This document shows positions 1-7,748 of a stretch of 17,757 nucleotides of DNA, in pieces. The position numbers were made by a program, and so were the translations under genes. The notes below the pieces were generated by a model, which was not told the origin of the DNA, did no database searches, and saw only the letters and a list, made by a program, of their open reading frames with translations. This DNA comes from CAZKUR01 sp964556005 (GTDB lineage: Bacteria; Bacteroidota; Ignavibacteria; Ignavibacteriales; Ignavibacteriaceae), in the NCBI GenBank assembly GCA_964556005.1, contig CAZKUR010000081.1, positions 1 through 17,757 of the forward strand, given 5' to 3'. Every line of letters starts with the position of its first letter. The stretch's first letter is position 1.

Positions 1-358
1 AAAAAAAAAGGAAACGTTACTCAAAACTTTTTCATTTCAATTTAATAGTCTTTTTTAAATAGCGAAACAAAAAAATAAAACAAAAGAGTAAAAGATGGGC
101 ATTAAACATTCTCTTTCTTAAGAACTTAATTTCTGTTTGTATTCTTATTATTGAAAAAGATATTTATTTAAGACTAATTTTCGTTTTATTTTCTACAAAT
201 AATAGTGAAACTCAACTGGCATCAATATTGAAAAAAAAGTGCGATTTTTTATATTTTATCAATAAAAAAATAAACTCAATATCAACTATTGATCTTATGA
301 AATTTCTTGACATTACATTTTGCTAATGTTAATTTAGGTGTCAAACGAGAGATAAATA
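1..358. other. AT-rich non-coding leader upstream of the nuo cluster
   Basis: No convincing coding region is seen on either strand; the stretch is extremely AT-rich with many A and T runs. It holds a perfect 10-base palindrome TTCTTAAGAA at 115-124, a second palindrome TCAATATTGA at 222-231, and several further copies of the half-site TCAATA or its complement TATTGA (149-154, 259-264, 276-281, 287-292). The last two form an inverted repeat with a 5-base spacer. A promoter-like TTGACA box lies at 307-312. The likely role is the regulatory region of the nuo cluster. The neighbouring gene to the left is outside the window. Confidence 0.6.
307..335 (+). promoter_or_regulatory. candidate promoter of the nuo cluster
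   Basis: A perfect TTGACA lies at 307-312, followed after 17 bases by TAATTT at 330-335, a poor match to a -10 element. The spacing and the position just before nuoA fit a housekeeping promoter with a leader of under 20 bases. A Bacteroidota-type TAnnTTTG element is only approximated (TACATTTTG at 314-322). This is pattern matching only; the true start point is unknown. Confidence 0.4.
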
Positions 359-787
359 ATGTTAACTGAGTTCGGAAAAATTTTTGTTTTCATTCTTGTA
401 GCAATTTTATTCGTTATAGTTGCTGTTTTTGCTGCAAAAATATTACGGCCAGCCAGACCTACTAAAGAAAAACTACTAACCTATGAATGCGGAGAAAACC
501 CGGAAGGAAGTCCATGGGTAAAATTCAACATCCGTTTCTATGTAGTTGCACTTATATTTTTAATTTTTGACGTTGAAGTCGTACTACTGATTCCCTGGGC
601 TTTGGTCTACAGAAATTTTGGTTTTGGCGGTTTCTTAATAGGAGCAATTTTTTTGATTCTGTTAGGAATCGGAATGGCCTATGAATGGAGAAAAGGTGAT
701 CTCGAATGGGCCAGACCAAGACCTGTTATTCCGGTACTTAAAAAACAACAACAAAAAGCTGAAGAAACAGCAGTACTAACCGAATAA
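359..787 (+). CDS. nuoA: NADH-quinone oxidoreductase subunit A (NuoA)
   Basis: Small membrane subunit of respiratory complex I, at the junction of the membrane arm and the quinone site. The 142-residue protein has three predicted membrane helices (about 6-29, 58-83, 88-108). It carries the family hallmarks YECGE at 42-46 on the loop after helix 1 and the acidic FDVE motif at 70-73 in helix 2. The C-terminus runs on after EWARPRP into a short Lys/Gln/Glu-rich tail of about 20 residues, longer than in compact homologues. It is the first gene of an 11-gene cluster, with a modest GAGAG ribosome site at 346-350. Identification by motif is secure. Confidence 0.97.
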   Translation: MLTEFGKIFVFILVAILFVIVAVFAAKILRPARPTKEKLLTYECGENPEGSPWVKFNIRFYVVALIFLIFDVEVVLLIPWALVYRNFGFGGFLIGAIFLILLGIGMAYEWRKGDLEWARPRPVIPVLKKQQQKAEETAVLTE

Positions 788-807
788 ATCCAATAAATGA
801 TTACCAT

Positions 808-1299
808 ATGGGCCTATTAGATAAACAATTTTCTGATGACAATATAATCATAACCAAGGTTGATGATTTATTAAACTGGGCAAGGTTATCATCGCTCTGG
901 CAGGTAGGCTTCGGCCTTGCGTGCTGTGCGATTGAAATGATGGCTACCTCAGCCTCTCATTACGATTTTGATCGATTTGGCGTTATACCGCGTCCTTCAC
1001 CGCGCCAATCTGATGTAATAATCATATCAGGTACAGTTACTTTAAAAATGGCTATTCGGGTCAAAAGACTTTATGAGCAAATGCCCGATCCTAAATATGT
1101 TATTTCAATGGGAAGCTGCTCCAATTGTGGCGGCCCATACTGGGAGCACGGGTACCATGTACTTAAGGGTGTAGATAGAGTTATCCCGGTTGATGTATAT
1201 GTCCCCGGATGCCCTCCTCGCCCGGAAGCTTTGCTTGAAGGTTTAATGAAACTTCAGGATAAAATTAGGCATGAAACTTTGGTTAAAAAATCAGCATGA
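808..1299 (+). CDS. nuoB: NADH-quinone oxidoreductase subunit B (NuoB)
   Basis: Hydrophilic complex I subunit that holds the terminal [4Fe-4S] cluster N2, which passes electrons to quinone. The 163-residue protein shows the complete N2 ligand set: the adjacent pair Cys39-Cys40 in GLACCAIEMM, Cys104 in MGSCSNCGG, and Cys135 in VPGCPPRPE. The family arginine/proline loop PRPSPRQSD is at 61-69. Length is normal, although the N-terminus is short, as in many bacterial forms. The gene begins 20 bases after nuoA. Its last bases overlap the start of nuoC in an ATGA arrangement, which suggests translational coupling. Confidence 0.98.
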   Translation: MGLLDKQFSDDNIIITKVDDLLNWARLSSLWQVGFGLACCAIEMMATSASHYDFDRFGVIPRPSPRQSDVIIISGTVTLKMAIRVKRLYEQMPDPKYVISMGSCSNCGGPYWEHGYHVLKGVDRVIPVDVYVPGCPPRPEALLEGLMKLQDKIRHETLVKKSA

Positions 1300-1826
1300 A
1301 AACAACAGAAGAAATTTATAAAATCCTAAAAGAAAAATACCCGGAATCTACCGGTGATTTGATAACCGGTCAGCCGGTTGAAGAATTTATTAGCATTGCG
1401 CCGTTAAAAATTAGCGAAATATGCCTTTTCTTAAGAGATAACGAAGAATTATTATTCGACAACCTGATGAATTTATCCGGCGTTGATGATGCAAACGGAG
1501 AAAATAAAAAGGATGAAACAGGGGCTAATACAATAGAAGGCGGAACGCTCGGCGTTTTTTATCATCTCGAATCGACAAAACTAAGACATAAGCTGACAAT
1601 TAAAGCTGCTGCACCAAGAGAAAATCCGGAAGTTGCATCGGTTGCTGAAATTTGGTATTGCGCAAACTGGCATGAGAGAGAAGCCTTCGATCTGTACGGA
1701 ATAAATTTTCTTAATCACCCTGATCTCAGAAGAATTTTAATGCCGTACGATTGGGATGCAGGTTATCCTCTTAGAAAAGATTATAAAAATCCTGAATTTT
1801 ATCAGGGAATGAAAGTACCTTATTAA
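1296..1826 (+). CDS. nuoC: NADH-quinone oxidoreductase subunit C (NuoC)
   Basis: Hydrophilic 30-kDa-type subunit of complex I that packs against NuoD and NuoB in the connecting fragment. The 176-residue protein carries the family signature NWHEREAFDLYGINF at 124-138, followed by HPDLRRILMP and the GYPLRKD block near the C-terminus. Between the LSGVD strand (about 60-64) and the GVFYHLES strand (about 86-93) there is a polar Asn/Glu/Lys/Gly-rich insert of about 17 residues, apparently an extended surface loop. The start overlaps the nuoB stop (ATGA). It is separate from nuoD, unlike the fused NuoCD of Escherichia coli. Confidence 0.97.
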   Translation: MKTTEEIYKILKEKYPESTGDLITGQPVEEFISIAPLKISEICLFLRDNEELLFDNLMNLSGVDDANGENKKDETGANTIEGGTLGVFYHLESTKLRHKLTIKAAAPRENPEVASVAEIWYCANWHEREAFDLYGINFLNHPDLRRILMPYDWDAGYPLRKDYKNPEFYQGMKVPY

Positions 1827-1850
1827 GTAAAAAGTCAAAATTCAAACAAT

Positions 1851-3029
1851 TTGTTGGATTTTGAATCAGAAAAAGAAATGATAACAGAAGAAAATAACAT
1901 AGATTATAAAAGCGGAAACATTAAAACCGAAGAGATGGTGCTGAATATGGGCCCTCAGCATCCTTCTACTCACGGAGTGTTGAGGCTGGAACTTGAACTC
2001 GACGGTGAAATAATATTAAACGTTATTCCGCATATAGGCTACCTTCACAGATGTTTTGAAAAGCATTGTGAAGCAATGACTTATCCCCAGGTAATTCCAT
2101 ATACGGATAGGATGGATTATTTGGCTTCGATGTACAATGAATTCGGTTATGCCGTTGCGGTAGAGAGATTATGCAGCATCGAAATTCCCGAAAGGGTTGA
2201 GTACATTAGAGTTATCATGGGTGAATTCCAAAGAATAGCTTCTCACCTTGTTGCTCTTGGAACTTACGGAGCAGACATTGGTGCGGTTACTCCTTTCCTC
2301 TTCTGTTTCAGAGATCGTGAAAAAATATTAAGCTTATTCGAAATGACGTGCGGAGCAAGGCTTCTTTACAATTATATCTGGATAGGCGGAGTCTCTCACG
2401 ATTTACACCCTGATTTTATAAGACTAGCTAAAGAATTTGTTACTTACTTCAAACCAAAGATTAAAGAACTGAACGACCTTTTAACAAACAATAAAATTTT
2501 TATTCAGCGTACGGCTAACGTTGGAGTTATGCCGCTTGAAACTGCGATCAACTATGGTTTTACCGGACCAAATTTGCGTGCAAGCGGACTTAAATGGGAT
2601 CTCAGAAGAGACGATCCATATTCTATATATAATAAATTTGATTTCGATATTCCAATTGGTGACGGTAGGATGGGAACCGTTGGCGATAGTTGGGACAGGT
2701 ATTACGTAAGAGTTTTAGAGATGGAACAAAGCCTGAAAATTTTAGAGCAGGCATTAAATCAAATTCCCGAAGGAGATGTAACTTCTGCCGTACCTAAAAG
2801 AGTTAAACCGCCTGTCGGTCAAATATACAGCAGAGTTGAAAATCCCAGGGGAGAATTAGGATATTTTATTATGAGCAACGGAACTGTAAATCCATACAGA
2901 ATTAAAGTGCGCGGTCCGTCATTTGTCAATCTATCGGCTCTCGGTGAATTATGTAGAGGCCACATGATCGCCGATGTTATTGCTATTCTCGGAAGTATCG
3001 ATATTGTTTTAGGAGATGTGGACAGATGA
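1851..3029 (+). CDS. nuoD: NADH-quinone oxidoreductase subunit D (NuoD)
   Basis: The 49-kDa-type subunit of complex I, which forms the quinone-binding cavity together with NuoB. It carries NMGPQHPSTHGVLRL near the N-terminus and the closing motif SIDIVLGDVDR at the C-terminus. Counted from the TTG at 1851, His41 and Tyr100 line up with the two residues known to bind the quinone headgroup in this family. The start is uncertain: the TTG at 1851 has no good ribosome site, while the in-frame ATG at 1878 follows a purine-rich AGAAAAAGAA. An ATG at 1935 behind GAAGAG would leave only the conserved core. I favour 1878, giving 383 residues. The 3' end overlaps nuoH by four bases (ATGA). Confidence 0.97.
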   Translation: MLDFESEKEMITEENNIDYKSGNIKTEEMVLNMGPQHPSTHGVLRLELELDGEIILNVIPHIGYLHRCFEKHCEAMTYPQVIPYTDRMDYLASMYNEFGYAVAVERLCSIEIPERVEYIRVIMGEFQRIASHLVALGTYGADIGAVTPFLFCFRDREKILSLFEMTCGARLLYNYIWIGGVSHDLHPDFIRLAKEFVTYFKPKIKELNDLLTNNKIFIQRTANVGVMPLETAINYGFTGPNLRASGLKWDLRRDDPYSIYNKFDFDIPIGDGRMGTVGDSWDRYYVRVLEMEQSLKILEQALNQIPEGDVTSAVPKRVKPPVGQIYSRVENPRGELGYFIMSNGTVNPYRIKVRGPSFVNLSALGELCRGHMIADVIAILGSIDIVLGDVDR

Positions 3030-4102
3030 CAATATATAATTTTCTCTTAAAGCTTACAGGCAGCGGAATTTTAGCCTCGTTCATCCAAAGCTTACTTCCT
3101 CTTTTTGTTTTTATCCTTCCCTTTGCATTGTTTGCCGTACTGCTTGAAAGAAAAGTTTCCGCACACATGCAGGACAGATTAGGCCCGATGAGAGTAGGTT
3201 ATCACGGAATTCTTCAAACCGTTGCGGATATTCTTAAGCTTATTCAAAAAGAAGATATAACTCCGACTGACACCGATAAACCGCTTTTTAACATAGCTCC
3301 TATTTTGGTCTTTGCCGGCAGTTATGCTGTATTTGCTGCTATCCCTTTCTCGAGTGCATTTATAGGGACAAATATCAGTCTCGGATTATTTTACATTGTT
3401 GCAGTTTCAAGTTTGGTTGTTGCCGGAATTTTAATGGCAGGCTGGGCTTCAAATAATAAATATTCCCTTTTGGGAGCAATGAGGTCGGCTGCACAAATAG
3501 TAAGTTATGAAATTCCAACCATTATGGTAATCTTAACTATTGTGATGGTTTCAGGAACATTAAATCTTAACACATTAAGCGAAATGCAGACCGGTCATTT
3601 TTGGAACTGGTATATTTTAGGCGGGCCTGGAGCAGGGCTTTCAAAATTCTTATTGATTCCTTTCATGGTAATCGGCTTTATAATTATTTATACAAGCACG
3701 TTAGCGGAAGTTAACAGAACCCCTTTCGATATACCGGAAGCTGAGTCGGAACTTGTTGCCGGTTATCATACCGAATATTCAGGAATGAAGTTCGCAATGT
3801 TTTTCCTTGCAGAATATGCAAACATGTTTGCCGTTTCAGCTATAGTTGTAGCAATTTTCTTTGGCGGATTTCAATCGCCAATCGGCTACTTAGGAAATAC
3901 TCTTGGAATACATTGGCTTATCCCGATTGAACAATTTTTCTGGTTTACGATGAAGGGAATGTTTTTCGTATTTGTCCAGATGTGGCTGAGATGGACACTG
4001 CCGAGATTAAGAGTCGACCAGTTGATGGCTGTCTGCTGGAAATATATGATTCCTATTGCGTTTGTCAATTTAATTATTATCGGATTAATAACATACATTT
4101 AA
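3026..4102 (+). CDS. nuoH: NADH-quinone oxidoreductase subunit H (NuoH)
   Basis: Membrane subunit of complex I that forms the heel of the L-shaped enzyme and the entry to the quinone chamber. The 358-residue protein has about eight hydrophobic helices. Its diagnostic cytoplasmic loops are both present: ERKVSAHMQDRLGP at 41-54 and the acidic loop EVNRTPFDIPEAESE at 228-242, which helps couple quinone chemistry to proton transfer. The GYHTEYSG segment that follows is also typical. The gene directly follows nuoD with an ATGA overlap. In a 14-subunit cluster nuoE, F and G would normally lie between D and H; here there is no space for them. Confidence 0.98.
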   Translation: MTIYNFLLKLTGSGILASFIQSLLPLFVFILPFALFAVLLERKVSAHMQDRLGPMRVGYHGILQTVADILKLIQKEDITPTDTDKPLFNIAPILVFAGSYAVFAAIPFSSAFIGTNISLGLFYIVAVSSLVVAGILMAGWASNNKYSLLGAMRSAAQIVSYEIPTIMVILTIVMVSGTLNLNTLSEMQTGHFWNWYILGGPGAGLSKFLLIPFMVIGFIIIYTSTLAEVNRTPFDIPEAESELVAGYHTEYSGMKFAMFFLAEYANMFAVSAIVVAIFFGGFQSPIGYLGNTLGIHWLIPIEQFFWFTMKGMFFVFVQMWLRWTLPRLRVDQLMAVCWKYMIPIAFVNLIIIGLITYI

Positions 4103-4103
4103 A

Positions 4104-4772
4104 ATGAAACAATATTTAGGCAACGTTATAAATGCACTGATGACGATACTTATCGGGATGAAGGTTACCTTCAAGCATTTATTTGTCCCGGCAGTAACTA
4201 TTCAGTATCCCACTGTAAAACCGGAATTGCCGGAAAGAGAACGCAATCGTCTTTATGTAAATATGGATGATTGCATCGGATGCGATCAGTGTGCAAGAGC
4301 CTGCCCTGTTGACTGTATTGAAATTGAAACCGTTAAAAGTCTTCCTACCGAAGATTTGGGAAAAACATCGAACGGTAAACGAAAGGCTCTTTGGGTAACA
4401 AAGTTTAATATCGATATCGGAAAATGCTGCTTTTGTCAATTGTGCGTCTTCCCCTGCCCTACCGAATGTATTTATATGACGGATGTTTATGAATTTTCGG
4501 AATATGAAAGAAATAATTTAGTATATAATTTTATTACTCTAACACCGCAGGAAGTCGAAGAGAAGAAAAGCAATTACGCAAAATTTGAAGAAGAAAAAGC
4601 AGCCCAGAAAGCTGCGGCAGCTAAAAAGGCTGCAGAGGAAAAAGCAGCAGCAGCAGCAAAAAAAGAGTCAGAAGAGAAATCTGCTTCGACTAAGCCTAAT
4701 GAAGAAACCACAATTGCTAAAAAGGATGCCGCAGGAAATCCTCAGTCAGGCGAAAAGAAGGAAGAATCATAA
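4104..4772 (+). CDS. nuoI: NADH-quinone oxidoreductase subunit I (NuoI) with a charged C-terminal tail
   Basis: Ferredoxin-like complex I subunit that holds clusters N6a and N6b and relays electrons to N2 in NuoB. Two CxxCxxCxxxCP motifs are seen: Cys57/60/63/67 and Cys108/111/114/118. These fit two [4Fe-4S] clusters. An N-terminal amphipathic stretch (about 5-28) fits membrane apposition. The ferredoxin core ends near residue 155. The last 60 or so residues, to 222, are a low-complexity tail rich in Lys, Ala and Glu, partly encoded by GCA-repeat-like DNA around 4612-4662, and probably helical or disordered. The start lies one base after the nuoH stop; the stop overlaps the nuoJ start (TAATG). 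Confidence 0.96.
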   Translation: MKQYLGNVINALMTILIGMKVTFKHLFVPAVTIQYPTVKPELPERERNRLYVNMDDCIGCDQCARACPVDCIEIETVKSLPTEDLGKTSNGKRKALWVTKFNIDIGKCCFCQLCVFPCPTECIYMTDVYEFSEYERNNLVYNFITLTPQEVEEKKSNYAKFEEEKAAQKAAAAKKAAEEKAAAAAKKESEEKSASTKPNEETTIAKKDAAGNPQSGEKKEES

Positions 4773-5260
4773 TGAACGTGTATGATATAATATTTTATTT
4801 ATTCGCAGCCGTAACGGTTTTATCAGCCTTCTTTGTAGTCACCACAAGAAATATTGTTCACTCAGCTTTCTATCTTCTTTTTACATTGTTCGGTATCGCC
4901 GGACTTTATGTTTTACTGGGAGCCGATTTTATTGCGATAGTGCAACTAACTATTTACGTCGGTGGAATTTTAATTCTTCTTTTATTCGGCGTTATGCTTA
5001 CAAATAAAATAACAAATGTTCAAATTAAATCAGGCACTCTCCAGGTTCTTCCAGCATCCATCGGAGTTGGTTTGTTTGCAGGAATATTAGCTGCAGCTCT
5101 TATAAATACAAATTGGATTTATGCACCATCTGCAAATCCTCAAACTACCGCCTATAGTATAGGTACCGTACTCCTTCAGGATTATGTAGTAGTATTTGAA
5201 CTTTTAGGAATTCTTTTATTAGTGGCTTTAATTGGCGCCGCTTCAATGGCAAGAAAATAA
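4772..5260 (+). CDS. nuoJ: NADH-quinone oxidoreductase subunit J (NuoJ)
   Basis: Membrane subunit of complex I. The 162-residue protein is very hydrophobic, with about five predicted helices. It carries the family pattern RNIVHSAFYLLFTLFGIAG in helix 2 and the conserved IVQLTIYVGGILILLLFGVML segment of helix 3, which contains the pi-bulge region involved in coupling. The ATG shares its first base with the nuoI stop codon, so translation is probably coupled. A length near 160-170 residues is normal for the bacterial subunit. Nothing is unusual beyond a short polar loop before the last helix. Confidence 0.96.
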   Translation: MNVYDIIFYLFAAVTVLSAFFVVTTRNIVHSAFYLLFTLFGIAGLYVLLGADFIAIVQLTIYVGGILILLLFGVMLTNKITNVQIKSGTLQVLPASIGVGLFAGILAAALINTNWIYAPSANPQTTAYSIGTVLLQDYVVVFELLGILLLVALIGAASMARK

Positions 5261-5274
5261 ATTTTAATAGAACC

Positions 5275-5586
5275 ATGACACACATTGGAATAAATCATTA
5301 TCTCATAATCAGTTCGTTCCTCTTTTCATTAGGAATCTTCGGCATCATTACTAGAAAGAATGCCGTTATGGTTTTAATGGGAATTGAACTGATACTCAAC
5401 TCTGCAAATTTAAATTTTGTGGCATTCGCTAAGTACGGTGGCTTCGGTTTTCAAGGTCAGATATACGCTTTATTCGTTATTGTACTTGCTGCTGCCGAGG
5501 CTGCTATTGCATTGGCGATTGTGCTCAATATTTATAAAACATTTTCAACTGTAAACGTAGATGAAGTTGATAAACTGAAAGACTAA
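5275..5586 (+). CDS. nuoK: NADH-quinone oxidoreductase subunit K (NuoK)
   Basis: Small membrane subunit of complex I that forms part of a proton channel next to NuoJ and NuoN. The 103-residue protein has three helices. Both membrane glutamates required in this family are present: Glu38 in MGIELILNSANLN and Glu75 in LAAAEAAIAL. The gene starts 14 bases after nuoJ with no clear Shine-Dalgarno. Identification is secure from the motif pair, the length and the position. Confidence 0.97.
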   Translation: MTHIGINHYLIISSFLFSLGIFGIITRKNAVMVLMGIELILNSANLNFVAFAKYGGFGFQGQIYALFVIVLAAAEAAIALAIVLNIYKTFSTVNVDEVDKLKD

Positions 5587-5591
5587 AGAAT

Positions 5592-7703
5592 ATGTCCGAA
5601 TCAACGTTAATAATATTAGCTCTTATTTCTCTCTTTCTTCCTATTGTTGGTTTTACCGTTACATTGATTTTCGGAAAAAGAATTAAGAAGCTATATCTTT
5701 TTGAAATTTTTCTTTTATTCCTAACATTCATTTCATCGGTATTATTAGCAATCTTTAAGTTGAGCGCATTCCTCCACACGGATATTACGAGTGAATTCAC
5801 ATGGATTGATATGGGTAATGCCCCATTAATAGGACACTTAACTATAAACCTGGGAATTCTTATTGACAATATCTCCGTAATTATGCTGGCTGTCGTAGGG
5901 CTAATAAGCTTACTGGTTCATATTTATTCCATAGCATACATGGAAGGTGATTCGAGATTCAGCAGGTACTTTGCTTACCTCGGGCTTTTTACTTTCTCAA
6001 TGTCGGGTATTGTGCTTACTCATAATTTATTTATGATGTACATGTTCTGGGAGTTAGTCGGTATATCATCTTATTTATTGATTGGTTTCTGGTATGAGAA
6101 AAAATCAGCCTCCGATGCAGGCAAAAAAGCATTTCTTGTAAATCGAATCGGCGATATAGGAATGCTTGCGGGTATCCTGATAGTTTTTACTAATTATCAT
6201 ACTTTTACTTTTCAAGAAATATTTTTCCAGATTTCACAGGGCCATCTTCCGTTTGGTAGTGAAGCCTGGCTGACTATAACCGGTATTTTATTGTTTTGCG
6301 GTGCAATTGGAAAATCTGCTCAATTCCCGCTGCATGTTTGGTTACCTGATGCTATGGAAGGTCCAACTCCTGTAAGTGCACTTATTCATGCGGCAACAAT
6401 GGTAGCTGCCGGAGTATTTTTTGTGGCAAGAATTTTCCCGATGCTTTCAGGCGGTGCATTATTATTCATTGCAATTATCGGAGCTTTATCGGCTTTCATT
6501 CCTGCAACGATTGCATTAACTCAAAACGATATTAAACGTGTCCTTGCCTATTCGACCATAAGCCAGCTTGGCTATATGGTAATGGCACTTGGAATCGGTG
6601 CTTATACTTTTGCCTTCTTTCATTTAATTACACATGCGTTTTTCAAAGCATGTTTATTCCTCGATTCCGGTTCAGTAATTCGTTCAATGCATCATGAGCA
6701 GGACATTAGGTACATGGGCGGCTTAAGAAAGAAAATGCCATGGACTTATGCTTCATTCTTAGTTTCTTCACTTGCGATTTCAGGGATTCCTTTAACAAGC
6801 GGATTCTTGAGTAAAGATGGGATTCTCGCGGGGTCATTTGCATTCGGCTCATTAACCGGCAACTGGTTCTTTGCCGTAATCGGATTCTTTGTTGCAATGT
6901 TAACTGCATTGTACATGTTTAGGTTGATAATTCTGACATTCCACGGCAAACCGAGAGATGAAGAAAAACATCATCATGCAAAAGAATCTCCTTTTGTTAT
7001 GGTTATGCCGCTTGTGGTTTTATCTGTACTTTCAATATTCATGTGGTACACACCGAATCCTTTTAATCCTGAGCAAGGATGGTTTTTATCTAACTGGGTA
7101 AAGACGCCGGAAATTGTTGTTCCGGTTAATGCCCGCTATTCTTTTATGAAACCGGATAATGCGATTGAATCTTCTGCCGTAAGTGAAGTGAAAGCTGAGC
7201 ATTCAGAAATCACTTATTCAAGCACTTATACCGAAGCAATGGAAAACGCTCATATTCCTTCGATGTTTCTGTCCTTAAGCCTGGCATTACTTGGAATTCT
7301 TTTAGCATTTTTAATTTACCACTGGAAGAAAATCAGTGCAGATAAGCTGGCAAGTTCACTAAAGCCGCTTTATAATCTTTCATACAATAAGTGGTATTTC
7401 GATGAGATTTATTATGCAACTTTTGTTGCCGGAACAATGGGCATAAGCAAATTTTTTGCATGGTTCGATGCAACGATTATTGATGGAATCGTCAATGGTT
7501 CGGCAACTGTAACCCGCGGGTTATCACAGGTAAGTAATAAATTTGACAGTATCGTTGTTGATGGCATGGTCAACGGCGCAGCATACTTCAGCGGATTCAT
7601 CGGACTGATTTTCCGAAGATTCCAAACAGGCAAAGTGCAAACTTATATAATAATGGTAATTTTTTCGTTAGTAGTATTAATATTTCTGTTTAAGTCATTT
7701 TAA
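5592..7703 (+). CDS. nuoL: NADH-quinone oxidoreductase subunit L (NuoL)
   Basis: Largest antiporter-like subunit of complex I, at the distal end of the membrane arm, which pumps protons and carries the long lateral helix. The 703-residue protein has many hydrophobic helices. Key channel residues are visible: Glu154 in MFWELVGISS, Lys241 and His248 in GKSAQFPLHVWLPDAMEGPT, and the SGFLSKDG lysine motif of helix 12. The C-terminal region holds the lateral-helix features NKWYFDEIYYA and FQTGKVQTY before a last membrane helix. Two similar segments (DGIVNGSA and DGMVNGAA) precede it. Asp358 in FLDSGSVI sits where Escherichia coli has Ala. It starts 5 bases after nuoK. Confidence 0.98.
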   Translation: MSESTLIILALISLFLPIVGFTVTLIFGKRIKKLYLFEIFLLFLTFISSVLLAIFKLSAFLHTDITSEFTWIDMGNAPLIGHLTINLGILIDNISVIMLAVVGLISLLVHIYSIAYMEGDSRFSRYFAYLGLFTFSMSGIVLTHNLFMMYMFWELVGISSYLLIGFWYEKKSASDAGKKAFLVNRIGDIGMLAGILIVFTNYHTFTFQEIFFQISQGHLPFGSEAWLTITGILLFCGAIGKSAQFPLHVWLPDAMEGPTPVSALIHAATMVAAGVFFVARIFPMLSGGALLFIAIIGALSAFIPATIALTQNDIKRVLAYSTISQLGYMVMALGIGAYTFAFFHLITHAFFKACLFLDSGSVIRSMHHEQDIRYMGGLRKKMPWTYASFLVSSLAISGIPLTSGFLSKDGILAGSFAFGSLTGNWFFAVIGFFVAMLTALYMFRLIILTFHGKPRDEEKHHHAKESPFVMVMPLVVLSVLSIFMWYTPNPFNPEQGWFLSNWVKTPEIVVPVNARYSFMKPDNAIESSAVSEVKAEHSEITYSSTYTEAMENAHIPSMFLSLSLALLGILLAFLIYHWKKISADKLASSLKPLYNLSYNKWYFDEIYYATFVAGTMGISKFFAWFDATIIDGIVNGSATVTRGLSQVSNKFDSIVVDGMVNGAAYFSGFIGLIFRRFQTGKVQTYIIMVIFSLVVLIFLFKSF

Positions 7704-7748
7704 GGCGGACTAAGGCCTTTTAAATTTGAAATTATTAGGTAAATATCA

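Noticed and set aside
280..292. IHF-like binding site within the TCAATA cluster
   Set aside because: WATCAA is matched but the TTR part is not at the required spacing.
1..358. tRNA, small RNA or coding gene in the left-hand leader
   Set aside because: No cloverleaf-like GC stems, no terminator-like hairpin and no reasonable reading frame are seen.
4585..4785. Alternative reading frame over the nuoI tail giving a Lys/Gln/Leu/Arg-rich peptide
   Set aside because: It is a frame-shifted shadow of the repetitive GCA/AAA-type DNA that encodes the NuoI tail; it has no ribosome site or family resemblance.
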